64,000 bases of DNA, from NCBI RefSeq assembly GCF_027580225.2, contig NC_073354.2, positions 29,222,001-29,286,000 on the forward strand, written 5' to 3'. Positions within the stretch are counted from its first letter, which is position 1; every line of letters starts with the position of its first letter. The position numbers were made by a program, and so were the translations under genes. The notes below the pieces were generated by a model. That model did no database searches. It was not told where the DNA came from and saw only the letters and a program-made list of their open reading frames with translations. This DNA is from Misgurnus anguillicaudatus. Lineage: Eukaryota; Chordata; Actinopteri; Cypriniformes; Cobitidae. Shown here piece after piece: positions 42,567-56,209 of the stretch.

Positions 42567-45500
42567 GTGAGTGAGGCACCTGGATGATTGTTAGTGCAAA
42601 TAAAGAACGAGAATGAAGGGTATTGTATAGCCTCCTATATGAGATTTTACGTGTTTTATTGTTTTTATGACTTATTGATAATTTCTCGTTTTGTCTTTTC
42701 TGAGAGACTATTTAGACGCAATACGAGCCTATAATAAATTTGCATAACGGTCTTATTTTGTAGTAACAGTTAGTAATTTTCGTGTGTGTTAAAAGTGCAA
42801 AACATTGTACTGTAGTAAGTTAAGTTGATTTATCTCCCCAACTTGAACTTAATCTGAGGGAAAAACGTAGCCTACCTTTTCCAGATGACAGAGACGAACA
42901 ATCCTGACAATCCTTTACGCATTTAATTTTTGTTTCTTTTTTCACCTCAATTATCTCCCAGGTAAACCTATTTAATATTAAATGTCTTATTAAAAAGGAA
43001 AGTGGGAAACTGTGTGAGATTTAAGTTAACACACAGTATTACTACTGAGGACCTGGTGGATTTCTCTAGGAGGCACCGATCAATAAATCATTTCACGTTG
43101 GAAAGTCGCTATTGTCCAATATCTGTATTGACCAACACAGTAACGGGAACATTAGGTCAAGGATATTAAAAAATCCAATAAAGTGAAGGGATGACCACCA
43201 TATCTGTTGCAAACATTGATCAAGTTGCCTTATGCCTGTAGGTACATTGAAGTCCTGTAAGTATCTGCTAAAGTCAGTTTTTCATTCAAACAGCTGCTGG
43301 TATGACAACAGAGTATGAGGTTAATGGGGTATAAAACATGATATATGGCACACAACACTAACCAACACTACCGGACCGGAAATGTAAATGTTAAAACGTT
43401 TTTAAAGTGAAAAAACACATACTCTGCACTTAATCTTTTTATTTTATATGACTGGATTTGAAGAAATGCTAAATGCAATCTTTATTAGATTTAATTATTT
43501 AATCCTTTTTTTCTTTATGTTTGTGAAACCCCAAAAGAAAGTAAACAGTTAATGCGATTGTAAAAAATTGCATCATGATTTTATTTCCCAACACTCCCCC
43601 CATAAATACGACTAAGCTCTGGGAGAGAAATATCTACTTTAGTATTCTATGTTGAACATCATGTTTTCAATTTGCTTTTTGCTGCGATATCTATTTTCTG
43701 TAACAACCCTGACAGGGAAGGCCGGACCTGTGATAGCTGTTATTGGTGAGGAGGAATATGAAACAGGGCTGCTGCCGAGGTGAACGCGATGTGTGTCACC
43801 GTGGCCAGTGTGTTCGAAACCATTTATCAAACAGTGGTGACATCTCACTCAGATTTCGACGGGAAGATACTCCCCTATCAGCAGAGTGATGCATTATCTT
43901 TATAATGGCAAGGGAGGACTGAGATATCACCCATGACATCTGCTATTACCATGATTCATGGCAGATGTGTCCCACAATACAGATTACACAAGCAGACAGT
44001 GTTGTGGGTTATATCCTTGGTGGCTTTGTGTCACTGGCGTTGCAGCGGTAGACTGGGCAGATGGAGTTTGATTTACTCATCATTTGCAGGCACATGATTT
44101 CTGACAGCGCTTTTGAGTGAATCATTTTATTGCAATACCACGAACCAATTTTACAGTCGTGCACGAGCAGACGGTGTTTTCAAAAAGTAGGATTTTGTAA
44201 GTTTGTCTGCATGGTTGTGCATATGTGTGGTTTTGTGCATTGCAGGAGGACAGAGGCTTTGGTTATAAAAAGGACACACGCAACCACACATACGCACTCA
44301 TACAGACGACAGGACAGGGAGGATCCAATTACCACTTCCTCAGTCTGTCTACCTCCTCTCATTAGAAGGCTGAGCTCTGTGGGAGCTGGGGAAACACTGA
44401 GCCCAAAACGTGGCACAGCTCAAATGCCCTGATCAGTGAGTGTGGAGCATCAAGGAGCTAATGATTTCAGCAGGGAGTGAGGGGGTGCGTGTGCAATCTC
44501 TGCCTTTTGATGGGGAATCGCATAAAAATTGTGTTAGGCAGATAGGAAATTTGACACATCGATTCAGAACCTGTCATCTTTATTTCCATTCGCTAATTAA
44601 ATTCTGTTTCTGTTGCATGGTATGATTAATAATTGAAAGAGTTCGAATAATCAGTGAATCATCACCAATTCGAAGTGTCTGGATTAACAATGATATTACG
44701 TATGCACCGTCACCTTTTGTCTTTTTAAACATTAGCTCAGATTGTAAGACGCTCACTTTACCAACTCAAAATGGATGAAGAAGAACATGTATTTATTATT
44801 TGTAACTAGAACGTTCATATCCGTTTCAATATCATCCTGAAATTCAGTGTCAGACAGGAACTAGTAATTAAAAAAAAAATCACTAATATTTTCTGACACG
44901 GATACGTCTCGGAAACCCTATTATGTTTGTACGTTGGCAAGCTGAATTGAAAGCCCAGCCATTATCATGCTAAGCAGTCTAAAGAAATAGACATGTGCAA
45001 TTACCCACCTCTATTACTTGCTGTAAAGATGCTGTTGCAGCTGTTGTAAAGCAACGGGCCGTGACATCCCGACCACACACGCAATACTGTGAAAGAGTGT
45101 TCGAGCTAATGGTTGAATTTTTAACTTGGTCTGTTTACAATGCCCGAAGTCCACTCACTCCAGAATTACAAGTTAATTGCTCAATATGTTGTTATATTAC
45201 AAAATCGAATTTATTTTGGCCTGATGGGACCTTTGGATAAAAGCATTTGCCAAATGCTTAGTGACTTACAGTGCATTTAAGGTGCGTTTTATCCGTGTGT
45301 GTGTGTGTGTGTGTTGCTGTGTTTCCTGAGGTTCGAACCCATGACCTTTGTGCTGATAACACAGCATTTGACCAGTTCAGCTTAGGAACACTGATTGTTT
45401 TGCAGTGCATTGCGGACTATACATTTTATTAGTGTGTGTGTGTTCCCTCGGACAGTGGTTCCCAACCTTTTTGCCCCCGTCCAGTTGCCCACAACAATAT

Positions 45501-48500
45501 TTGAAGGCCCCCCACTCACTCAATTTTTTCCAAATATTATTAACTTGAGCTTGGAATGACTAGACAGATGTATATTCACTACTAAAATGGCAGAAAAAAT
45601 TTGAAACATCTTGTTTTTTGCTTGTTTTAGCTTATTTTAAAGGTGTAGTGTGTAATTTTTAGATGGATCTCTTGACCGAAATGCAAAATAATATACAAAA
45701 CTATATTATCAGCGGTGTATAAAGACCTTTCATAATGAACCGTTATGTGTTTATTACCTTAGAATTAGACATTTTTATCTACAACCGATGGTCCCCTTAC
45801 ATGGAAGCCGCCATTTTGTGCCGCCATGTTTCTACAGAAGCCCTTAATGGACAAACTTTTTTTACTAAGTTGTCTCCGATGACATGTTTGTCCGGTGGGG
45901 GCTACCGTAGCTTCTCCATGTGAATAAAAAATGAGGGGTAAGCAGTAGACTGAGCCATTGGTTGCAATTCACCAGCACTTCACTACTAGATGCCGCTAAA
46001 ATTTACACACTGCACCTTTAATGCTTGCTCTGTCCATTTTTTGGCCCCCCTGTGGGCCCCGACCCCCTGGTTGGGAAACACTGCCATAGGACTCGAAACA
46101 GTGCTCTACCAATTGAGCTATGTGAACAGTAGTATATCTTAAGTTGTGGCTAATAACTATGGGAAATCCAAGAAATGTGTGGGTGTCAAATTTGACTATT
46201 TTAATTATACTCTCACATTTTGAGAAAATCCACCGAATACAGGCACTTACTGTATACATATTCTTCACACTCCTTTACTCCATATTCCACCTAATTAGCT
46301 TTACCCCTAATGTGCAACCAACAGTCCTGCGGATAGGTTAATGATTTATGATGTATTTCTTCATATTGACAACCTGCTCTGTTGTTCTCTGCAAAAATGC
46401 AAAAGCTAGTAGTCTCTATTTCCATAGAGAGCGCTTGCCGCATTAGGCAATGCAGAGGAGAAGGGTGCATCATCATCAGTCAGCATTCATACAGGCGTCT
46501 GGGGAGAAACTAGCAACCTGCTGGAATGGGTAATCACCAGCTCCAACTATAACCAACAGCCTCCAGCCCCCTTAATGGTCTAACATCAGCAAAAAAGCGC
46601 AAGAAAATAATAAGTGGGAAAACATGGAAACTCTCAAGCTGCTGTCGGTGCAGAATGTGAAGGTTTATTAAATTATGATTGATATGGTCTTATAGGTTTC
46701 AAAACGTGGCATGTTCAACCCACAGTATTTGTGACTGCAGCTCATGTTTAAGGTGTGATGGTGCTGCCAAACACTGAAATATTAATAACTTTTCTAATGA
46801 TAAATGGGAATATTGCCTACAGCGACTGTATTTACTTTCCAGACTCATTTCTGTTATGCGACTTTCCACCTAATGAACAGTTTCACTAGAAAGCCTTGGG
46901 TTTCACAGTTGATATTGTTTCGATTACTAGTTTAATAAATGATGCTAGGCTGAATTGTCTTCTTAGTTGCTTGTAAACCTGTTTGTTTCTGGCTGTATGT
47001 AATCTAATCTAACATCTTGTAATGTAAGTACAAACAGTCAGATTTAAGTCTTACAAGCCTCAAGTACACAACACAAATAGTAATAATTCTTGGTTTATTT
47101 CTAGTTCACCCAATTCAGTTTGAGAGTAATAAGACTGATTCAAACCTTAAACAGTTACCTAGTGCTGTTTTGTTGTTTCTTCAAGCAAAACCATAGAAAT
47201 ATGTTTGTCTTTTATTGTCTGGTAATGTTTCACAACACTCATCAAATTCATTTCACACTGCAAATTCACAGCCTAGCTAAAAAATTTCCTTAGCAGAGTA
47301 AATTTAGTGCTGGGATGACTATCTTTGTATGAATTTTTGTCTGCATCGGTGCAAAAAACATCTTGAAAATCAGTTGGTTCCAGCCTTGACCTCCAGTATT
47401 TTTGTCAATTAGAAATGATAAAACATTGAATAACTGAATAATTACACAAAATCTCAGATCTTAATTGCTGTGTTTCATTTCCATCCAGATTTCAGATGCT
47501 GAGTGGGATGACCTGCTGGAAGATTTTGAAGAGAAAAGCTACCTCAATGCTCACCGATGGAAGCCGGGCCAAGACCCCTACAGTCTGTATGCCTTCAATC
47601 AAAGAGAGAGTGAAAGAATCCCCAGCAACAGAGCACTTAGAGACACACGACATTTTAGGTACACCCTACAGTATGTTTAGTGACCTGCATTTTATGTCCA
47701 TACGGTTATTATTACATTATTGATGGATCTGTGAGTTCTTGAAGACTTCTAGAAATCTAAGAAAGGTGAGAATTCTGAGATAAAAAGAGAAGAGATTAAA
47801 TTTTGAGCATCCCTTTTATGAATGATTCAAAGCCTAGAAGGTTCAGTGTGTTTGGCGGCCCAAAGGCCATACCTGGCCTGTCAATAATTACTATGCGGCC
47901 CTTCTATCCTTCTGATAAATTTGCAGTAAAATATACCTTACCAGTCCTTTGATGTGATCTCAGTTTCCCTAATTTATGAGCAATAGCAAACCTTTATTTG
48001 TATACAGTACTGTGCAAAAGTCTTAGGCCACCATCACCAGCTTTGTTGTTTTAGCAAAGTTTTAATGTCCATCCATATTTATTTTTCACTCTTTTTTAAG
48101 ATATAAACAGAAAATACAGGAAATATGTACACAAAATTAAAAACAAAACAATTTTCAGAACTAAATGTCTTCTTCAGGCATCAGTTGGTATTTAGTGTGA
48201 CTTCTCTTGGCACGAATCACATCTTTTTGAGGAGACTGAAGTCCTGAAGTCATTCGATTAGAAATTAGGATTTAATTTAATTTAGGTTTAAGAGATCCTG
48301 CAGCTGCCTGCTATTGCTCAAGTGGAAGGGGAGTTTACCCTAAATACTTGACACTTCAGCTTATACTTTTATAAAGTTTTTAATACTACATACAAGTTTC
48401 CTGTATTTTCAGGTTGTATTCTAATAAAGAGACTGAAAAATAATTATATATGATCACTATACAATTGCAAAAACAACAAATCTAATGGTAGCATGGTGGC

Positions 48501-51103
48501 CTAAGACTTTTGCACGGTACTGTATGTATATATGTTGTTTATAGTATACAATGCCTAGGACATTTACTGTATAATATATAAACTAATACAACATAGATAG
48601 TAAAGGATTGTTGCAAAAATAACATTAGATTTGATTTATTAGATTGCTTTTGAAACATGCTTTAGTAATTGCATATGAGATTTTTATGAGACAGCCGTCT
48701 GTGGTATTTGGCAGCTTTCAGTGGCTACATGACCTCATGGTATTAGTGGCTTATGAGTTCAGACAGGCTCCTGGCCACAAAACATTTCCAGCTTTTGCAG
48801 TACTGTGTGTGTGTATGTGTGTTTGGGGGGGGGGGGGGGGTCGCTTACTAGATCACTTGTTACATGTCGGTGTACAGTAGTTTTACATTTGCCTTAAATC
48901 TTTCAGATTTGCACATGGTATTAACATTTGTCTCAGGTGATCTGATACATGTTGTTTACAATAACATTGTGTTTAAATGTATAATTTTATTTTCTATTAT
49001 AGATAGATACATCATTTTTTTTATGTCAGTGTTATTGCATGTTGATACATGGTTTAAAGATTTCAAGATGTCAACACTAAAATGTGCCTTTGTGGTATAA
49101 GGATAACAAGTGTTAGTTTGGTGATGGTAGCATTTATATGGGCCTTAAAGTCCATGTTTAGTGATATTGAATTTGTTTGTCACACTGTGCTACATTTTTA
49201 CATGCTACAGTGAGAATGGATGATTGAGATTGTGTTAGGGGCAAGGTAGGGCTGCTAATCTAATCTAACTAATCATTTACAGAATAAAAGTTTTTTGTTT
49301 GTTTACACGTGTGTATTTATATATACATAATTATTATACACAATACATACTAGGGATGCACCGAAATGAAAATTCTTGGCTGAAATCGGAAACCAAGGCT
49401 GAAACATCTAAAGAAATTATGCCAATTATTAGTGCCATTGCATTTATGGCTATGACTGTGTACTAACTTTACTAGGGGTATGACGGATCACAAAACTCAC
49501 GGTTCGGATCACAATACAGTTTCTTGGGCATGGATCTGATTCTTTTTCGGATCAGCAAAAAAAGGGGTGGGAAAATCTAATAACAAATAAAGAAATTACA
49601 AACATTTATAAAAAAACAACGTTGCACATTAAGTAAGGTCTGAAATTAGCATACAGAATTCAAATTAAATGAATCATAATACTGTCTTTTACTGTAAAAA
49701 TTAAATATAATGATTATTTTTAGAGCTACAGAAGTGATTTTCTCTTTGTCTTGGGTTGTTTGATTAACATTAATGACACAGACAGGTTAATTGAGGAGAC
49801 CAAATAAGCATAGACTGGTTTCTGACTGTAATCTATACATACACTTAACATAAACAAATGTTTTTAATAGAAACAGAATACTGTGGAGATCATTTTGTTT
49901 TTATGTGCCCTGTCAATAACAGAAAGATTTTATGTTCGCTTGCTTTTTAAACCGCGTCTCTCTGACTTAAATTTGCGTATTTAATCTGCAAATCGTATGC
50001 GAGCCGATCCGTGATCCGTACTCATTCACGACCTCAGGAGCTAGGGATCGAATTGAGACACAGGGATACTGAAATACGTCCACACCGCAGACTTGTTGCT
50101 TGAGAAAAGCACGTGCAGGTCATGGTTTCTGTTTGCGCCATCACAACATTTCGGCCGTATTGTTTCGGTGATAAAAGTCTTTCGTCCGAAAACGCTCTTT
50201 TGGGCCATATTTGGTGTATCCCTTATACATAAACATATATGATGTAAACATAAACTTTTATTCTGCAAACGGTTAGTTGAGATTAGTTGTTATGCAGCCC
50301 TAAGGCCATGCTCGGTGTCTTGATGATGCTGGTGATGATTAAATGTGGAAAAACTGTTTCATTCGGTACTACATAGTTCAGAGTCGTTGTAATGTGTTTC
50401 AGCAATACATTTCTAACATTTATAATGTGTTTAGAAATAATTCTCTAAAATGACTTTACACAGACTTTCCTGTATACTGAATAATCCTGTAAACTAAATA
50501 ATCCTTTATTTGCATTCCTTATATAAACAAAAACTTTGATCATGACAATATCAGCCCTAGACAAAGATTAACAATATCATGGTTTGAGTACTGCAAGCAA
50601 ACCATTAAAAATAACCACAATATAGATGTTAGTTTTGCCCGTTATCTGCAAACATTTTTGTTTTCGTATAAAGAGGCTTTCTGTGTGTGTTTTGTTTTAC
50701 CACTTACTCTGGTTTATTACAGTATAGATCACATTTAAGTTAAGCTTATGATAGTAACAAAAAACCTTGTTTGGAGTTAGAAAGCAGCATCATACTTTAA
50801 GAACTTTTCTGAGAATTTTCGACAGATTTTATAACGCGCACCCGCAGACCCACTCTTTCGTCAACAGGGAAAATTATTGATGAATGTGCCATGTCAACCA
50901 AGACCTAACCATGGATTATTCTGAGCTGTGCAGCCTCCAAAAATAGGCAGGTTTATGAGAAATCATGCGGAGAGCTGATGGGGGCCTCTGTAGAGGTTCA
51001 GTATTATTCTCTATAAAATAATTCATGCAGGGCTGGGAGACAGTAGAGAGAATCTTCGATAAAAGGTGAGGAGGCGGCTCATTATGCAGACCCAGTGCTC
51101 TAA

Positions 51104-51141
<38 letters not shown>

Positions 51142-54100
51142 GTGTCGCCTGTTTTCTCCATCCCTCGTTTCTTCTTTCCTCTTACATGACTCAAATGTAT
51201 TTGTAATTACAGTAGGAACACCGCGCTCATTGTTCATGCTGTTGACCAATACCGCTATATTGAAATTTTCTAGGAAATGCAATTAAAGTGCCAACATTAC
51301 CTCTCAATTAACTTAAGCTAAAATTGGACAGAGGATGACTTTGCTATGCCTGCACTGCTCGATTGTGGTTTTTGGACTTTAGTATACATGCTTATTTACT
51401 CAATAAACATAATCATTCCAGATTTATGTTATTCTTTAACAAACTTCTGTTGGATCGGAACACATTTTGGATTGGAGTGCATTAAGCTACATGTCACGGG
51501 TCAGAGATCTGTAGTGTAAATTTGCTCTCTTTTTACAAATTCCTCCAGGTGTCTTCAGGCAAGCTTAGTCATATCAAATGTGGGGAATGCAATAAGTTGA
51601 GCTGGCAGAGCATTCAGTCAAATGCAAAATGGGACTTTGACAGCCATCTGGTGCTAAACCATGGTCCTTTCACTTAGCCTGGTGCCCGAACCCCATTTTG
51701 CTGCAAAGAAAAGAGCCACCACCAGAGGAAATTAGCATGGACCTCAATTCAGAGGGACTTCCATTACTCAAGGGCTAATAACTGATAAGCGCAGGCACCC
51801 CGGAGCTTTGCAAATGTTGTTCATTAAAGCTGCCATTTATCCAATTCAAAAAAAGGCTTCCCAGTCAGTGATGAAACACTGGGGGTGAATTACAGCACTA
51901 ACTAAGATTGTTACTAAGGACTGTAGTTGGTAGGATTACTGAAACACCTTATTTTAACTTACAATGAAAAATAACTGAGCAAACTTTATTGCATACCTAA
52001 ATCGCAAACCTACAGAACAATGCTGTACTTCATTTAACATTCAGGGTTCCCACAGGTTCTTGAAATCCTTGAAAGTTTGTGAATCTGGGGGGAAAATTCA
52101 AGGCCCTGGGTAGTTTTGGAAAATATACATACATAGATACAGGTCATTGAAAGTGCTTGAATCTATTTTATGCAAGAAGTTTTCTGGAAAAAAATCCATA
52201 TTATTCCATGTGCAAGTGTAGGTTAATATCATAACAATTCTAGCCTTTTCAAGCACACTTGCTAAACTGTTCACTTTAAATGCTTATATCTTCTGTATGC
52301 GAATGTTGATTCATTCCAAAATGCTTTTTTGCATAGTTGTGTTTGACAAATGAAAACTTGTCGGGTTACATATGTCATGCTGCGTTCAGACCAGCCGCGG
52401 TAGAGGCGTCAAGCGTGAGTGATTTCAATGTTAAGTCAATATAAAGATGCGTCGACGCATGTCTGGAGGTCTCGCGACGCGATTCCGCCTCATTCGCGCG
52501 TCTAGTTTGCGAGTTTCAAAATTTGAAAAACGAGCCGCGTTAACCAATCAGGAGCTTGCTCTAGTAGTACGTGATTACAGGTAGCGTGCGGGGTCGCAAA
52601 AGCCCCTCCTATGACCCGAATTTCCGTGTGAATGTCTCCCTTGCCATACTTAATGTGTCCCTGTAATGCCGTCTTTGGCAATCAGATAACAATATACTTC
52701 ATGGCTCCCGCGTCATCCTGTCTTTGTTGTTAAACCTCACCAATGGATAAATTTGATATACACATTCAGACGCACTTACGCTTGGAGGCGTCCCCAAAGT
52801 GTCACCACAGTGATGCAGCACGAGTTCCCTCCAAAGGGAACTGTAACAATGTATCTTTAAAGATAACACAATGTAACCTTGCTCTCACTTGAAATGTGTC
52901 CCCACATTTAGTCCTTGAATTTAAAGTTAACTAAGGTGTGGGATCCCTGAACATGTTTTTAAAGTGTTTTAAAACACATGTAATTATGGGACCCCATGAA
53001 ATAAATACTATAGGAATGTGTGATAAGACCTATTTGAACATTCAAATCCTTTTATGCTTCCCTAGATGTCCTCATTTTAACAGACAGACATTGTTGTAAA
53101 TCTGCCTTTATTTCTTTATGGATGCGGTCTGGGACTGAACAATTTTTTTCCTTTTTTTAAACAATTGTCGCTTCGGTTTGGATGTCACTTTAAGTATAGG
53201 TTTATACTATTTTTTGGTATGCTTTTTAAACCATTGTCGCCTGACGTTAGGGTTAGAGTTGGGTTTGGGTAAGGATGTCATTTTATGTAACAGAAAGTTG
53301 TTCTAACCCCAAACCGAAGCGACAATTGTAAGAAAATAGGAAAAACAGTTGAGTAACCAATACGTGAAACTGACATGGAAAAGAAATGCGTAGCAGGAGG
53401 ACGTAAAATGGTGGAAATACGTGACAATGCCACGCAAAACTGAGCAAAATAATGCGTGACTATTTCATGTATTTTGTGAGATAAGGCTGCATCAGATGAC
53501 ATGCAAGCAATAACCGCCATTTGACCGCCTACTATAGACCCAAAATAGTCAGGTTTTGAGTAACCCACTTCTAGCCAAAATAACATGGTTACATGTTGTT
53601 TTTGCCAAAGTAACTTGTGAGATGTCTGTTATTCCATCATGTAAGCAAAATCAGCAATAATTTCATGGGGTTTGTTATCGTTTATTTATTTATTTTAATT
53701 CCGTTATTTTGGTCTGTGGTTAGATGTCTATCACATTTTTACTGAAAGCTCAAATTTTGCACTGTTTAGCTTAGACATCTGGGGTGTGTTTGGACAGCTA
53801 CTAGACATCTTTTAAATGCCAGATTGCTTGCTTGGGTCCTCCATCTTTCTACTTTATCATCAATAAAATGCCAAATATACTATATATTTTTTAAAGGGAT
53901 ATTCCTTCACTGTAGGTCCCAGCATAGTGTCATCAAATGTGTTTGATTTTCATTGCAGCTCTAGCTTAAATGATACAAGATGTATCAGCGCCAGTACCTT
54001 TCAGTTTCGGCAAGGTTAGTTAAAGCAGTGTCACTCTGTTCCCAGTGCTGTTTTAAAGATCCTGTTGTATGTATAACACAAAGAGCACCTGAAGGACGTC

Positions 54101-56118
54101 TTGGCTCTGGAGAGCATCGGAGACACGAATATATATTTCCATGATTGAACCTCCAAGCCTTGTTCTGCATATAATATACCAACGTTACTAAACAATGTGA
54201 TGTGCATAGCAGGCAGAGCAATTTCTCACTAGAGTAGCTTATTTAATTAGCTTTCATTGCCTTTTCTTGTTTGTCATATGCTGTATTTCCGTTAAAGTGG
54301 CCATATGTTGTGATTTGGACCAGCAGAACAAATATTGTAAGCAGAAAAAAATGAAAACAAAATTTCTTTAAATGAAACGAAACACGATATTCATCATATT
54401 GAGAAACGTTCACATTGAATTCCTAGTTTTCAGTTTTTCGGGGTCACATCCATCACTTTGGAAATATTAAGTACATAACAATATGCTTCCGCTTCTCCCA
54501 GATGTTGTTTTCTGACAGAAGCCCTAATGATGTTTTGTGTTTCACTGTTTAAAGCATCCTCTTATCTCTAAAGACCTTGGGCTATTGCTGCATTGAGGGA
54601 TGAATCCAGCTTCTAGACTGCCTGCAATAGAGGCATCAAAAAGGATATAAAGCTGTAAACACATCCCTTAGCTCGTAAAGTGTGTTGAAGGCTGATCTGA
54701 CTGTATTCATAAATGAAAAAGCAAATCATGCTATAGTGTATACGAATTTACAGATGAATGTATATACAGAAGTCCACTTTTAGGAATGTTTAAGCATCAA
54801 AAGTTTTGTCATCAAACATAAATACTTATGCACTTTATGTGTTCCTCCAGCAAAGCAGTGCTGCTCTGATTAAACCATTTAATAGGCTATGGATTGTCTA
54901 ATGAATGGTGAAATCTATATCACATTATTTCAATTTGCCTCGATATTTCAGCAGTTGTGTTAAAGTGAAAAAAAGATGGAAGAGGCTTAAATTGCACCCT
55001 TTTACGCAGAAAACAGTCAATTTCAGTCTGTTTTCAGGGTGATGGCTGCCTTTTCAGACCAATTGCCTAGTAAGCAACATGGGTAGCAAAAGGCTGTGTT
55101 AAAAATGTAGATATCTAATTTTTGCCAAAATCTAGGAAACAGGAACAGCACCTCAACATTAATTAACTTGCATTGACAGATATTAAAATATGTGAGTGCC
55201 ACTGATTTGTCTCAAGATACACACCAGTATTGTATTTTGCTAGGGAATGTTTATAAAAGATGCTTAAACATCTTAATTTTAACTAAGGCCATACGTTTAA
55301 ACCAGGCCATAATGCTTGAAGATCTAAAAGAAATTAATTTAATACTGAAAGTATTAAACATTGGTATTTAACAAGGTAGCAAGGTTTCAAAGCTATTGAA
55401 ATAAATTTTATTCAGCTCAAAATAAAATATATATCTATTCAGGTGATTGTGTTATAAGTCAGTCTTCCTAATCCAAGATTAAAGGTTTCGCTAAACATAC
55501 AACTGTATTTACCAAGGCATAGATGAATAATATGAGCTCTGTACATGGTAATGAAATATTGTGAGCCTCAAACGCGATTGTTTCCGCCTTCTTATGTAAA
55601 CCTTGTGCATGCAAAAGACTGATGGAAAACAGCCTAATCTCAACATAACACACACTGTGACGTTACAATCTAGATGTATGCCCCCAACATTAAATTACAC
55701 ATTCATTTAAGTACAATGTTGTTACAATGCTAAAAACAAAGTTGTGACTGCTGAGTTAGCATTAAGTGCTAGTTAATGCTATATGCTAGCGTTTAGGCTG
55801 AAGTTCTACTATTTACGTTACAGTTATGTTTTGCGGGTACAAACTTAACTCTCAGAAATGTCCATTAACAATCTCCAAACAATTGATTATTCCTCAAATT
55901 TCGTATCTTCATCTGATACAGACGCAAACATAAGGGGCCCTATCATAAACCCAGTGCTTAGGGGAATAGGAACAACCCTTTTAGACTGTGCGCTTGGCGC
56001 ACAAACCATTTTTCCCATCGTTAAATTAGCAAATGTGGATTTGGACATGCCCGTCTATACCGTGCGCTGTGTGCTTTAGACGATGCGCTTAGATTGTTTA
56101 AATAGGGCCCAAGGTCTG

Positions 56119-56209
<91 letters not shown>

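Noticed and set aside
47496..47723. 75-residue frame overlapping exon 2
   Set aside because: Out-of-frame shadow of the galnt14 exon.
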